Source of the DNA: JBBRQP01 sp038226175
Lineage (GTDB): Bacteria > Cyanobacteriota > Cyanobacteriia > Gloeobacterales > Anthocerotibacteraceae
DNA length: 64,000 bases
Direction of reading: 5' to 3'
Assembly: GCA_038226175.1 (NCBI GenBank)
Contig: JBBRQP010000003.1
Span: 7,171-71,170, forward strand
This document shows, one piece after another, positions 25,285-34,694 of the stretch. Every line of letters starts with the position of its first letter. Positions within the stretch are counted from its first letter, which is position 1. The position numbers were made by a program, and so were the translations under genes. The notes below the pieces were generated by a model. The model was not told the origin of the DNA. It worked only from the letters and a program-made list of their open reading frames with translations, and ran no database searches.

Positions 25285-27332
25285 GATGCGGGTTGTTGGG
25301 GACGACTATTAAAACTAAAGTTAATGTCTATAGTGTCACTAATTGTATCAGCAGGGAGAGGATCAAATCTGGTCTGTTGAATCACTGTTAGGGCTTGTTG
25401 ATCGATTGCCGAGTCACCAGAAGATTGGCTGATCCGCAAGTTACTAATTGAGCCATCTCGGTGCAGTGTAAATTTTGCTGCTAAGGGGTTAAAGGATGTA
25501 TTGGTGGGTGTCCAGCTACGTTTGATGCGCTGCTGTAATATTGCCATATAGGGGCCGAAGTCTGCTTCTTTAGCGGGAGCGGTTACGGGTTGTAGGGCAC
25601 TAGCAGGAGCTGCTAAGGCTGTAATGGGTTCTTCGCTCAACATCGTGTTAACTAAAAAAGTAAAGTGTACGCTGACTTTGTCTCCTTTAAAACTAGTGGG
25701 TAATGGGCGGAATGTCGTACTTTTGATAGCAGTCAAGGCTGCAGTATCGGCTGCTTTATCGCCTGAAGAGGTCAAAATATGGGGATCTGCCAAATTACCT
25801 TTACGATCCAGATTAAATGCTGTTGCTACTTTAGTTGCTACTTTGACGAAGGGCGGTGACCAATGGGCAAGTAGTCTTTTTTTGATATCGGCAACATAGT
25901 CTTGTATTGTCCTAATTGGTGCTTCGGGAACAATTGGTTGCTGGGCAAGTTTTTGGGCGGCTAACCTGGGCATTTTAACTTCTGCATAAGTAGCTGTTTC
26001 AGCTTTTTGATCCTCAGGACTAAAAGTGAAAATGCCCTCTCTTACGAGCTGTTTGTCAGTTCCGATAGCTGGAAAAGGAGCTAAGTTTTCAATAAGTTTT
26101 CCGATTTCCAGGTCGACTGCTTTGCTTCCAAACGACTTGATGATTTTATATTCTTTTAGCTGTCCTTCATTATCAAGTGTTACTCTGATTTTTCCTTGAA
26201 TTGTAATAGGTGCAACATTTGTCAAGCCAGCTTTAATCTTCGTGTTCATTGAAGAAAGATAACTTTCAGTATCTGAATTGATGCTATATGAAATGGTTTT
26301 AATAATCGTATCTTCTGTGAATGAGCTGGGAAAGGCACCGAATGGAGCTAATTTTTTAATGAAGGCAATAATTTGTTCATCTAACTGGAGATCACCAAAT
26401 GATTTTGTAACTTTTATTTCTTGAAGTTCTCCTTGCTTAGTAATTTCAAGCTGAATCGTACCTTTTTCTTTTAGGTTAAAAGAATCTCGCAGGCTAATTT
26501 TATGCATTACGTTGTCAATATAAATATCTAAATCTCTAGCATCAGTATTTACAACATGGCCTGCATCAGCCAGTAACTGCTGTTCCACTATTCTTAATTG
26601 ACTATCTTTAATGCCAATACATCGCGTTTGCGGCGCATTAAAACGGCATTCATAGGGACTATCATTAAAACACTCTGGTTTTAACGGAGACATCACATTA
26701 CACTTTTCATCAGATATGTGACCAAGCTCTAAAGCATGACCTAATTCATGGATCAATACAGTTCTTAGGTCAAAATCAGTATTATTTATCAATTTCGGTA
26801 TTGCATCAGATGTAGGCTTCTTGAGACTCATCGCTATCTTACCAATCCGAAAGTCTTTATCTCCCATAAATAGACCAATAGTTGTTTTTTCGGCACGAGG
26901 ATTATCTGCGCCCTTGAGATTATAAATATCAGCAGCTTCAATTAATAGATCTGCATCTTCTCTGCTGTCTGTAAATATTAAAAAATTTAACTTTGAATAT
27001 AGCTCTATCTCTTGGTTAAGAGCTTGGGGACTATACTGATTTCTTAGGATAACGACAAAGTCTTTTTTGTCTGAATCAGGTTTCTCTGGTAACAAAACCA
27101 TCAAGCGATTCCAATCTAAAACACCTTCTTTGAGTGCCAATAGCACATTAGCTGGAACTGGTTCTTTGGTTTCATCCTTACCTTTGAGATAGGGACTAAC
27201 ATAGACTTTAATTGGAAAATCACTTTTATCCAGCGCGTACGTAGGCTGTGTCACGTAACTAAAACCACAGGTCAAAGAGAGAACCAAACCACCAATCCAT
27301 TGACGTAGCTTTGCCTGCATATGTACTCGCAT
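25281..27332 (-). CDS. Exported metzincin-like metalloprotease fused to repeated TonB-C-like domains
   Basis: A 683-aa exported protein (signal peptide ending near PTYALDKSD). The N-terminal 260 residues hold a zinc-protease site HELGHALELGH (about 193-203) with a likely Met-turn CNVMSPL just after, as in matrixin-type metzincins. About four modules like the TonB C-terminal domain follow (about 270-340, 365-430, 480-560, 605-680); two show the SSGD-x-A-x-D/Q-x-x-A-L pattern and PLP. ATG 27332 is chosen by alignment with the paralogous gene upstream. The combination is unusual; it could process or bind envelope proteins. It is followed by mnmH in the same transcript. Confidence 0.8.
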   Translation of the reverse strand: MRVHMQAKLRQWIGGLVLSLTCGFSYVTQPTYALDKSDFPIKVYVSPYLKGKDETKEPVPANVLLALKEGVLDWNRLMVLLPEKPDSDKKDFVVILRNQYSPQALNQEIELYSKLNFLIFTDSREDADLLIEAADIYNLKGADNPRAEKTTIGLFMGDKDFRIGKIAMSLKKPTSDAIPKLINNTDFDLRTVLIHELGHALELGHISDEKCNVMSPLKPECFNDSPYECRFNAPQTRCIGIKDSQLRIVEQQLLADAGHVVNTDARDLDIYIDNVMHKISLRDSFNLKEKGTIQLEITKQGELQEIKVTKSFGDLQLDEQIIAFIKKLAPFGAFPSSFTEDTIIKTISYSINSDTESYLSSMNTKIKAGLTNVAPITIQGKIRVTLDNEGQLKEYKIIKSFGSKAVDLEIGKLIENLAPFPAIGTDKQLVREGIFTFSPEDQKAETATYAEVKMPRLAAQKLAQQPIVPEAPIRTIQDYVADIKKRLLAHWSPPFVKVATKVATAFNLDRKGNLADPHILTSSGDKAADTAALTAIKSTTFRPLPTSFKGDKVSVHFTFLVNTMLSEEPITALAAPASALQPVTAPAKEADFGPYMAILQQRIKRSWTPTNTSFNPLAAKFTLHRDGSISNLRISQSSGDSAIDQQALTVIQQTRFDPLPADTISDTIDINFSFNSRPQQPAS

Positions 27333-27343
27333 ATCATTACACT

Positions 27344-27383
27344 CGCCGATTTTAAGCAATAATCAACCATTCGTCTAGCCTTA
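27344..27383. repeat. Direct repeat copy A of the TonB-gene duplication
   Basis: Forty bases (CGCCGATTTTAAGCAATAAT...TCTAGCCTTA) recur with few changes at 28436-28475. The two copies lie at the same position relative to the start codons of two paralogous genes and bound a unit of about 1.09 kb. Confidence 0.8.
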
Positions 27384-27431
27384 GCGCAAATCTGCTTTTT
27401 GGTGAGGATTATCGCCTGTCATGCATCGTAG

Positions 27432-28412
27432 TTAATATCTAGGTACAGCTTGGAGCAAATGACTCTCAAAATTAAAGTTGATCTTTACACTATCGTTGAT
27501 CGAGCCTGTGGGCAGGGGATCAAACTTGGTTTGTTGGATAGCTGCTATGGACTGCTGATCAAGTAACAGGTCTCCTGAGGATTGGGTGATCTGTATGTCA
27601 CTAATCGAGCCATTACGATGCAGTCTAAATCCCACCGTTAACGGATTAGCAGATGGATTGGTTGGAGCCCAATTACGTCTAACTCTCTCCTGTAAAGCCG
27701 TCATGTAAGGCTCAAAATCTACATCTTTTTTGGGTACTGGCACAGGAGCGGTCAGTAGCAAATCTTTAGCTGAAGGTGGGCGCGAAGCAGTCACTGGGGC
27801 AAGATTTATTGGTAGTTGTTTACTTTTGAAATTAAAATCTACAATTACTTTATTCATATGCACATCAGTCGGCAAAGGTTCAAACTTAATTTTTTGGATT
27901 GCCATCAAAGCTTGCTGGTCAGCTAGCCGATTCCCTGAAGATTTGGTCATTCTTGTATCAACATTTGAGCTGTTTTTGTGAATAACAACTTTTATTATTA
28001 AAGAATTAGAGGGCAAATCAGGTGGTGTCCAGTTGTGGTCAACCTGTTGCTGTATGTTTTTTATGTATGCATTGAGATTTGCGGTTGGGGAGGTATTAGC
28101 GGCTAGGTGTGTTGGTCGTGAGTTGCCCATGGACTGAGTCTGGTTTGTTGACCCAAACTTTATATTTTTAGGCGGCGGTAAAGGCTCAAAAAGCGTATTA
28201 GTTGGTCGTGAGCTACGTTTGATCGGCTCCAAAGTTGTCGTTGTAGATGATTGGATATCTTCGGCTGGTATCGGTGCTAAATCTGCTGGTTTCTGAGCAA
28301 TAAGAAGAAGAGTTGTTATCACTATTTTGTCAAGTGCTTGGACTGGATCACTCAAAAGCCACGGTGCACACAGAGTTAGATTAAGTGCAAGTTTCCATAG
28401 TTTTGTACGCAT
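27432..28412 (-). CDS. Exported protein with two TonB-C-like domains
   Basis: A 326-aa protein with an N-terminal signal sequence (LALNLTLCAPWLL...VQALDK), a Pro/Ser/Thr-rich linker and two TonB-C-like modules (about 110-195 and 225-320), each with QQ(V/R)..NW(T/A)P, a (K/Q)SSG(N/D) turn, QQ(A/S)(L/I).AIQ..KF(E/D)PLP and an ending F-N-F. It is a paralogue of the last modules of the neighbouring metzincin fusion, lacks the protease, and arose by local duplication. No ExbB/ExbD genes are near, so TonB-type energy transduction is not implied; periplasmic protein binding is a more cautious guess. Confidence 0.8.
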   Translation of the reverse strand: MRTKLWKLALNLTLCAPWLLSDPVQALDKIVITTLLLIAQKPADLAPIPAEDIQSSTTTTLEPIKRSSRPTNTLFEPLPPPKNIKFGSTNQTQSMGNSRPTHLAANTSPTANLNAYIKNIQQQVDHNWTPPDLPSNSLIIKVVIHKNSSNVDTRMTKSSGNRLADQQALMAIQKIKFEPLPTDVHMNKVIVDFNFKSKQLPINLAPVTASRPPSAKDLLLTAPVPVPKKDVDFEPYMTALQERVRRNWAPTNPSANPLTVGFRLHRNGSISDIQITQSSGDLLLDQQSIAAIQQTKFDPLPTGSINDSVKINFNFESHLLQAVPRY

Positions 28413-28435
28413 ATAAGATCACGTATCTGGGAACA

Positions 28436-28475
28436 CGCCGATTTTAAGCAATAATCCATAATTTGTCTAGGCTTA
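28436..28475. repeat. Direct repeat copy B, overlapping the rnc stop
   Basis: Second copy of the 40-base repeat at 27344-27383. Its last three bases are the stop codon of rnc, so copy A carries what looks like a remnant of the rnc 3' end. This gives the direction of the duplication. Confidence 0.8.
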
Positions 28476-29138
28476 CAGCAGACCAACTTTTTTTAGAGCC
28501 GCTTGGGCAGCTTGTCTACCTGCGGCTTGTTTACTCGCTTCGGTACCCACCCCATAAACCTCCTCACCTACCAAAACTTCCACCGTAAATTGTTTGGCAT
28601 GAGCGGGCCCCTGGGTCTCGATTACGCGATAAGTCGGCGGTTGACTATTGAGCTTGGCTTGTACCCATTGTTGAAATTGGCTTTTAGGATCTAAGTTAGA
28701 GAGTTGTTGCGTATTACATCGTGCTACTGGCAAAAATAAGGTCTCGACAAACTCTCGCACCGCCTCCAAGCCTGAATCCAGATAATAGCTGGCAATCAAT
28801 GCCTCAAAAGTATTACTCAACAATGAAGCAAGTAAGCGTCCGCCATCTCTTTCCAGATTTTTTCCTAGGCGCAAATATTCTGCTAGACCTAGTTGTTGCC
28901 CAAATTGCGCTAATTGTTTTTTTTGAACTAACGCCGCGCGTTGACGGGTGAGTTCACCTTCATCGAGAGCAGGATACTGCTGATATAGCAGTTCGCCGAC
29001 CAAAAAGTTGAGTAGTGCATCCCCCAAAAATTCTAAGCGTTCATTATCTTGACTCAACTCAGGATGATCTTTGAGATAGGTACTATGGGTCATAGCTTGC
29101 TCAAATAAATGCGGATTATGAAATATTGGTAAGTCCAT
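28473..29138 (-). CDS. rnc: Ribonuclease III
   Basis: Double-strand-specific endoribonuclease for rRNA processing and RNA turnover. Signature NERLEFLGDALLNF (about 32-45), the second catalytic acidic site in SNTFEALIASYYLDSG (about 108-122), and a C-terminal dsRNA-binding domain with GSGTEASKQAAGRQAAQAAL-like sequence. 221 aa. Downstream of hisIE by 17 bp. Confidence 0.96.
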   Translation of the reverse strand: MDLPIFHNPHLFEQAMTHSTYLKDHPELSQDNERLEFLGDALLNFLVGELLYQQYPALDEGELTRQRAALVQKKQLAQFGQQLGLAEYLRLGKNLERDGGRLLASLLSNTFEALIASYYLDSGLEAVREFVETLFLPVARCNTQQLSNLDPKSQFQQWVQAKLNSQPPTYRVIETQGPAHAKQFTVEVLVGEEVYGVGTEASKQAAGRQAAQAALKKVGLL

Positions 29139-29155
29139 CGGTTTTCCTCTGACAG

Positions 29156-29779
29156 TTAACGCCGCCGCTGCTGTAGCTCCTGATAAACTTCCAAAATATC
29201 AATATTTTCGTGAGCTAACAAAACCAACAGATGATAAAGCACATCACTAACTTCGGAGATCACCCGTTCGCGCGTCTCACTACTCGCAGCAATCGCCACT
29301 TCGACGCTTTCTTCACCGAGTTTTTTGAGAATCTGATTTTGGCCTTTGGTAAGCAAACGATTGGTATAGGATTCGGGTACTGGGTTTTGTTTGCGCTCTT
29401 CGATGATCCGAAAAACCTGTGAGAGCATATCGGCTGTAGGTAATGACTTGTGGGTAAATTCTGGCGTTAGTACTTGATGAAAACAGCTGCGCTCCTGTAA
29501 ATGGCAGGCCACGCCCGTTTGTTTAACCGTAATCAAGAGGGCATCTTGGTCGCAGTCATAGCGCACCGCTTGCACCGCTTGGGTATGACCAGAAGTAGCG
29601 CCCTTATGCCAAAATTCTTGGCGGGAGCGGCTCCAAAACCAAGTTTCGCCCGTGAGCAGGGTTTTGTGTAAACTCGCTTCATTCATCCAAGCCAACATCA
29701 AGACGGTGCCATCCAAACAATCCTGAATGATGGCGGGAATTAACCCTTGATCGTTGAATTTTAGGGTAGATAAGTCCAT
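29156..29779 (-). CDS. hisIE: Bifunctional HisI/HisE (PR-AMP cyclohydrolase / PR-ATP pyrophosphatase)
   Basis: Steps 2 and 3 of histidine biosynthesis. The N-terminal HisI part has the metal site region [21 protein letters not shown] and YDCDQDALL. The C-terminal HisE part (from about 115) has [12 protein letters not shown] and a MazG-like helical layout. 207 aa, as usual for fused forms. Divergent from the glutamine-type transporter with 47 bp between. Confidence 0.95.
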   Translation of the reverse strand: MDLSTLKFNDQGLIPAIIQDCLDGTVLMLAWMNEASLHKTLLTGETWFWSRSRQEFWHKGATSGHTQAVQAVRYDCDQDALLITVKQTGVACHLQERSCFHQVLTPEFTHKSLPTADMLSQVFRIIEERKQNPVPESYTNRLLTKGQNQILKKLGEESVEVAIAASSETRERVISEVSDVLYHLLVLLAHENIDILEVYQELQQRRR

Positions 29780-29826
29780 AACCTTTATGATAAGCCTGTC
29801 TGGGTCTTGACGGGAGAGTAGTAGCG

Positions 29827-31311
29827 GTGGTGCGTAGATATCAACGTCTGTGGCAGTGGTGGGTAGTTATTTTGGTAGCATGGGCGAGCCTGCATCCGGT
29901 TATGGCCCAGCTCAAAACTCTCAAAGTTGCCACAGAGCCAGCCTTTCCGCCCTTTGAGTCTCAAGCGAGCAGTGGCGCGCTCGAAGGCTTTGATATCGAC
30001 TTGATGCGGGCTATTGGGGCAGCAACGGGATTCAAAGTCGAATTTCTAAGTTTGCCCTTTGATGGCATGATCCCAGCGCTTCAGGCCGGAACTGTCGATG
30101 CAGCGATTAGCGGAATTACGATTACCCCCGAGCGTGCCAAAACTATTACCTTCTCAGAACCCTACATTACGGCTGGGTTAGCGATTGCTGTGCAGTCCAC
30201 TAATACGCAGGTAACTTCATTGGCTAGTTTGCAAAATAAACGTATTGCTGTACAAATCGGCACAACCGGAGCGGCTAAGGCTAAATTGATTCCTGGCGTC
30301 ACCCTTCGCACCTTTGACTCGACCCCGCTCGCCTTACAAGAACTGCTCAATGGCAATGTAGATGCGGTAATTAATGATGCTCCCGTGACGCTGTATGCCA
30401 TCAAAAGTAATCATCTAGAAGGCTTAAAGGTCGTTGGCAAGCTGCTCACAGATGAATCCTACGGCATCGCCCTACCCAAAAACTCACCGCATACCGCCCT
30501 GCTCAACCAAGGACTCGCAACTCTACGCCAAAACGGTGAGTATGACAAGATCTATCGCAAATGGTTCGCCACTACACCGACCACAGCATCTAAGGCTCTG
30601 AGTTCTTGGCAAGTGATGACCAATGCCTTACCACTCTTATTACAAGGCGCTGTTGTTACCTTACAACTCACGGCTATTTCTGTGCTGTTGGGTATGGTAG
30701 GCGGTTCTGTGATTGGTATCCTACGGCTTTCTAAAGTGGATTGGGTCGCTATCGGAGCACGTATTTATATCGACTTTTTTCGGGGTACACCGCTCTTAGT
30801 ACAGATTTTTATGATTTATTTCGGTCTGCCCGCGTTGATTAAAGGCTTTGGGGGAACTTTTACGTTTGATCGCTGGGTAGCAGCTGTGATGGCGCTGAGT
30901 TTTAATTCTGCCGCTTATATCGCTGAAATCGTCCGTGCTGGTATTCAATCCATTGATCCCGGACAACGAGAGGCCGCCGAATCCTTGGGGCTGACCCCTG
31001 CCCAAACTATGCAATATGTGATTTTTCCACAGGCTCTACGACGGATGATCCCGCCTTTGGGTAATGAATTTATTACCATGCTCAAGGATACGAGTTTGGT
31101 CGCTGTGATTGGTTTTGAGGAGCTGTTTCGGCGCGGACAACTGATTGTCGCCAGTAATTATCGCGCCTTTGAGCTTTATGCAGCGGTAGCCTTTATTTAT
31201 TTAACACTGACTTTTCTTGCTTCCCAGGCTTTCAGTTTTCTCGAACGCTGGCTTAATCCAACCCAACGCCTCAGCGTCAAGGTCAGCAAAACCAAACAAG
31301 CTGTAATTTGA
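29827..31311 (+). CDS. Fused substrate-binding protein/permease of a polar amino acid ABC transporter
   Basis: A 494-aa fusion: signal peptide (about 1-27), a type-3 periplasmic binding domain (about 30-250; [25 protein letters not shown]), then a HisM-type permease domain (about 265-480) with the ATPase-contact EAA loop [25 protein letters not shown]. Cyanobacterial BgtB has this architecture and imports basic amino acids and glutamine. The partner ATPase is not adjacent. Starts with GTG 29827, with GTG 29830 as alternative. Confidence 0.93.
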   Translation: MVRRYQRLWQWWVVILVAWASLHPVMAQLKTLKVATEPAFPPFESQASSGALEGFDIDLMRAIGAATGFKVEFLSLPFDGMIPALQAGTVDAAISGITITPERAKTITFSEPYITAGLAIAVQSTNTQVTSLASLQNKRIAVQIGTTGAAKAKLIPGVTLRTFDSTPLALQELLNGNVDAVINDAPVTLYAIKSNHLEGLKVVGKLLTDESYGIALPKNSPHTALLNQGLATLRQNGEYDKIYRKWFATTPTTASKALSSWQVMTNALPLLLQGAVVTLQLTAISVLLGMVGGSVIGILRLSKVDWVAIGARIYIDFFRGTPLLVQIFMIYFGLPALIKGFGGTFTFDRWVAAVMALSFNSAAYIAEIVRAGIQSIDPGQREAAESLGLTPAQTMQYVIFPQALRRMIPPLGNEFITMLKDTSLVAVIGFEELFRRGQLIVASNYRAFELYAAVAFIYLTLTFLASQAFSFLERWLNPTQRLSVKVSKTKQAVI

Positions 31312-31405
31312 GCGCATCACGCACCTAGACTGAACTTGGCTTGGCAGGATGAGACTTTTTTGCGATATGGTGAGATCATTGCCTCTAGCTAAGGACTGTC
31401 TTATC

Positions 31406-31969
31406 GTGTCGGATTTGCGGTTACGATTACTGACTCTGCTCTGTCAAAAAGCCTATCGGGAAGGGGATTTTACCCTCTCCTCAGGTCAGAAGAGTAGCTA
31501 TTATATTGATGGCAAACAAGTCACCCTCGATGCTGAAGGGGCATGGCTAGTGGGTAAATCACTGTTTGCACTCTTACCCGCAGGCACGCAAGCAGTCGGC
31601 GGACTAACCCTAGGAGCTGACCCGATTGCTACAGCAGTTTCTGTGATTTCTTACCTCGAAGGTCAAGCACTTCCGGCTTTTATTGTGCGCAAACAAGCCA
31701 AAGGCTACGGAGCTAATCAACAGGTCGAAGGCCCCAAACTGCCCGCAGGCAGTCGTGTTGCCATCCTTGAGGATGTAGTGACCACGGGTAACTCCGCCCT
31801 TAAGGCAGTCCAAGCGGTCGAAGAACTAGGCTGGCAAGTCGGCGCAATCATCACCTTAGTTGACCGAGATCAAGGCGGAGGCGCTCTCTATGCTGCCAAA
31901 AATTATCCTTTTCAGGCACTTTTTACAATTCAAGAACTACAAACTCATTACCGTGTGCTACGCAGCTAG
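31406..31969 (+). CDS. pyrE: Orotate phosphoribosyltransferase
   Basis: Converts orotate and PRPP to OMP in pyrimidine synthesis. FTLSSGQKSSYYIDGKQVTL, and the PRPP loop VAILEDVVTTGNSALKAV, are diagnostic. GTG 31406 (VSDLRLRLL) is chosen because AAGGA lies 10 nt upstream and family N-termini match; the frame stays open to ATG 31349, which would add 19 residues. About 187 aa. Confidence 0.92.
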   Translation: MSDLRLRLLTLLCQKAYREGDFTLSSGQKSSYYIDGKQVTLDAEGAWLVGKSLFALLPAGTQAVGGLTLGADPIATAVSVISYLEGQALPAFIVRKQAKGYGANQQVEGPKLPAGSRVAILEDVVTTGNSALKAVQAVEELGWQVGAIITLVDRDQGGGALYAAKNYPFQALFTIQELQTHYRVLRS

Positions 31970-31999
31970 TCCACTTATTTAACCGAACAGGAAAAACCC

Positions 32000-32290
32000 A
32001 TGAACGCACCCGGTGTCTTGACCAGACCTAACAGTCAAACTAAGTTTGTACAACCACCCCAGTGGCAGGTGATTGTCCTCAATGATGATTTCAATACATT
32101 TCAGCATGTGCATAGTTGTCTGATGCGCTACATCCCAGAGATGACTGAGGCCAAAGCCTGGGATTTTACTAACCAAGTCCATGAACAGGGCGCGGCAACA
32201 GTTTGGGTCGGAGTACTTGAGCGCGCCGAACTCTACATCGAACAACTTAAACGCGAAGGCTTGACCGTCGCGCCGCCAGAACCAGCTTAA
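32000..32290 (+). CDS. clpS: ATP-dependent Clp protease adaptor ClpS
   Basis: Adaptor that delivers N-degron substrates to ClpA/ClpC-ClpP. The NDDFNTFQHVHSCLMRYIP core and the later TNQVHEQGAATVWVG...AELYIEQLKREGL region fit ClpS. 96 aa. Cyanobacteria often carry ClpS1 and ClpS2; which one this is cannot be decided. Overlaps the 3' end of the convergent gene by 4 bp. Confidence 0.9.
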   Translation: MNAPGVLTRPNSQTKFVQPPQWQVIVLNDDFNTFQHVHSCLMRYIPEMTEAKAWDFTNQVHEQGAATVWVGVLERAELYIEQLKREGLTVAPPEPA

Positions 32291-32622
32291 CTGCGCTCTT
32301 CATCATCAATTTCGATAATGCGCGGGCCATCCTCGGAGGAACCCGGTTTTGATGGGTCTTCATAACGCTCAATCACTACCCGTGCCTGGGTCACGAAAGC
32401 CGCGACCGCGCCAAGCCCAGCCAAAATAGGTGCAAACAGAGCTAAACCAGCTCCTGCCGCTACACCGAGATTCAGAGGAATTTCGAGGAGCGTACGCGTG
32501 CCTGTGCTGTCTTTGATCAAGACACGTCGGACATTGCCTTCTCCAATCAATTCTTTGAGCTTATCGACTAACTGGTTACCCGCAACCGTCACTTCCTCAA
32601 AAAAACCACGGGGTTGATTCAT
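32287..32622 (-). CDS. DUF4342-type small membrane-associated protein
   Basis: A 111-aa protein. VAGNQLVDKLKELIGEGNVRRVLIKDSTGTRTLLEIPLNLGV and the glycine/alanine-rich hydrophobic helix after it match DUF4342, a family of unknown function that may lie at the membrane. ATG 32622 has GAGGAT upstream; starts at 32676 would add residues unlike the family. The C-terminus is acidic. Confidence 0.82.
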   Translation of the reverse strand: MNQPRGFFEEVTVAGNQLVDKLKELIGEGNVRRVLIKDSTGTRTLLEIPLNLGVAAGAGLALFAPILAGLGAVAAFVTQARVVIERYEDPSKPGSSEDGPRIIEIDDEERS

Positions 32623-32991
32623 CGCAATATCCTCACGAAAAGTAATGCTTAGATCATAGCGGTTGTGAGTATGCACCCCAATTGAGAAAAATCGGTCAGA
32701 TCGTTACGTTTGTCTGAAGACTACGAATTTGAGGAAATTTTTATAGGTTACTGCGCAAATTTACGGAGATTTTTACGCATTTTTCCTTAAGAAGTAGCTG
32801 AGGCTACAACTAGTTAGAGAGCGATACGCTACAAAACGATTACTGCTTGTTGTGCCTTGATACAAAAGTAGGTATTATCTCAGGGCTAATTATGGCCATT
32901 GAGTCAATGCTCTCCGATGTTCATCCTAAGTCTGACTTCCAGACTAGCGTTATTGTTCCCTAATTGATTCTTTATTGAGGGGTCTACTTCG
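32623..32991 (+). promoter_or_regulatory. amt upstream region with perfect NtcA-type site
   Basis: No gene is seen in these 369 bases. GTA-N8-TAC at 32794-32807 (GTAGCTGAGGCTAC) is a perfect NtcA consensus, the global nitrogen regulator of cyanobacteria. A -10-like TACGCT (TAN3T) at 32825-32830 lies 17 nt after it; the classic spacing is about 22. Paired TTTACG motifs occur at about 32758-32776 just upstream. Activation of amt by NtcA under nitrogen limitation is inferred. Confidence 0.62.
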
Positions 32992-34644
32992 ATGACTGAA
33001 AGAAAACGCAAACTCAAGGCTTCACTGCCCATTGCGCTCTTGGCGATGACGGCAGCGCTGGGGTTAGCCGCCCATGCCGCAGGGGACTCGACTGGAGCCT
33101 TGGTAGATTGGTCGCGGGTGAGCAAAAGCCCGCCTGATTTGACGACGGTTGCCAACACAGTCGGTAATCTCAAAGTCGGTCTCAACATGACCTGGGTACT
33201 GATCACAGGGTTTTTAGTATTTTTTATGCAGGCGGGGTTTGCTCTGGTTGAGACTGCCTTCTGTCGCGCCAAAAATGCTGCTCACACCATGATGATGAAT
33301 ATCATGGTTTTTTGTGTTGGCTTGACTGGTTATTACATCTGTGGTTTTGCCTTCATGTTTGGTGGTTTTGGTGAAACCCTGACCATGGGCGATACTAGCA
33401 AAATTATGAACGGCATGTTGACGGTTGGCGGACTAGATATTCTGGGAACCAAAGGCTTTCTTTTGACCGGAGACTTTTATGATGTCTCCGTGATGACGCT
33501 GTTTCTGTTCCAACTCGTATTTATGGATACGGCAGCTACCATCCCCACTGGTTCGACTGCCGAACGGATTCAGTGGCGGGGGTTTTTGTTAATGGGTTTT
33601 TGGGTCAGCATGTTCATCTATCCTTTGATTGGCTGCTGGGTCTGGGGTACGGGCTGGCTGGCTGATTTGGGTGTCAATGCTGGTCTGGGTCACGGCTCCG
33701 TTGACTTTGCCGGGTCTGGCGTAGTGCACATGGTCGGTGGTGCGGTGGCGCTAGCTGGTGCGATAGTTATTGGGCCACGCATTGGCAAATACGGCCCCAA
33801 TGGTGAGGTCAATGCTATTCCTGGTCATAATCTGCCGATGGGTGCCTTGGGCGTTATTATTTTGTTCTTTGGTTGGTTTGGCTTTAACCCCGGCTCAACG
33901 CTCGCTGCGACTGATTTACGTATTGCTGATGTGGCAGTAACCACGATGATTGCTGGTGGTTTTGGTGGCCTAGCCGCTATGTTCCGCATGTGGATCTGGG
34001 AAGGCAAGCCCGATCCTGGTTACATCATGAATGGCGTTCTCGCTGGTCTGGTCGCTATTACTGCGCCCTGCGCCTTTGTCAGTCCCGTAGATGCGATGAT
34101 TATCGGCATACTAGCGGGCGGTTGGGTTTGTGATGCGGGTTTATTTATTGAGCGCAAACTAAAAATTGATGACCCCGTTGGTGCCATTGCCGTTCACTTT
34201 TGCAATGGGGCTTTTGGTTTGGTTTGTGTCGGTATCTTCTCAGATGGTACTTACGGCACAGGCTGGAACGGAGCGCATCTGTTTAAATTAGCCAGTGGTG
34301 CGACCCAGTATATTGCCGATCCTACTAAAGCTCCTACAGGCGCTGTGGAAATGGGTGTAACTGGTTTATTGCACGGGGATAACACTCAAATGCTGGCTCA
34401 ATTAGCCGAGTGCGGTGCGATTGTCGTGTTTGCATTTGGGCTATCTTATCTCTTCTTCACCCTCGTTAATGCCATCGGTTGGCTACGGGTTTCGGCAGAA
34501 GTCGAGCTAGGTGGACTAGATGTGCCGGAGATGGGTACATGGGGTTATCCTGACCCCGAAGCCACCTTCGCACCGCCTACGAGTGCTTCAAGCTCTATCG
34601 GTATGGGTACCATGCGTCCCCAACCACAACAGCAACAAGAGTAG
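32992..34644 (+). CDS. amt: Ammonium transporter
   Basis: Amt/Rh-family ammonium channel. Signal-like N-terminus (IALLAMTAALGLAAHAAG), then 11 membrane helices. The family signature DFAGSGVVHMVGGAVALAGA and the pore histidines in HNLPMGALG / VHFCNGAFG are present. 550 aa with a Gln-rich tail. Preceded by an NtcA-type site and followed by a strong terminator, so it is probably monocistronic. Confidence 0.95.
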   Translation: MTERKRKLKASLPIALLAMTAALGLAAHAAGDSTGALVDWSRVSKSPPDLTTVANTVGNLKVGLNMTWVLITGFLVFFMQAGFALVETAFCRAKNAAHTMMMNIMVFCVGLTGYYICGFAFMFGGFGETLTMGDTSKIMNGMLTVGGLDILGTKGFLLTGDFYDVSVMTLFLFQLVFMDTAATIPTGSTAERIQWRGFLLMGFWVSMFIYPLIGCWVWGTGWLADLGVNAGLGHGSVDFAGSGVVHMVGGAVALAGAIVIGPRIGKYGPNGEVNAIPGHNLPMGALGVIILFFGWFGFNPGSTLAATDLRIADVAVTTMIAGGFGGLAAMFRMWIWEGKPDPGYIMNGVLAGLVAITAPCAFVSPVDAMIIGILAGGWVCDAGLFIERKLKIDDPVGAIAVHFCNGAFGLVCVGIFSDGTYGTGWNGAHLFKLASGATQYIADPTKAPTGAVEMGVTGLLHGDNTQMLAQLAECGAIVVFAFGLSYLFFTLVNAIGWLRVSAEVELGGLDVPEMGTWGYPDPEATFAPPTSASSSIGMGTMRPQPQQQQE

Positions 34645-34666
34645 TCATGATATAGCGGTTTTACAG

Positions 34667-34694
34667 AAGCTCTTCCTTCGGGGAGGGCTTTTAT
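34667..34694 (+). terminator. Rho-independent terminator after amt
   Basis: A 10-bp stem (AAGCTCTTCC / GGGAGGGCTT, two G-U pairs) closed by a TTCG tetraloop, followed by TTATTT. It lies between the convergent amt and xth genes. Confidence 0.82.

Noticed and set aside
27432..28412. TonB energy transducer for iron uptake
   Set aside because: Two repeated modules with a cleavable-type signal and no ExbB/ExbD or receptor genes nearby; a classical TonB has one C-terminal domain and a membrane anchor.
31022..31034. TTTTTCCACAGG inside the permease gene, resembling a DnaA box
   Set aside because: A single isolated match within coding sequence; it has no cluster around it.
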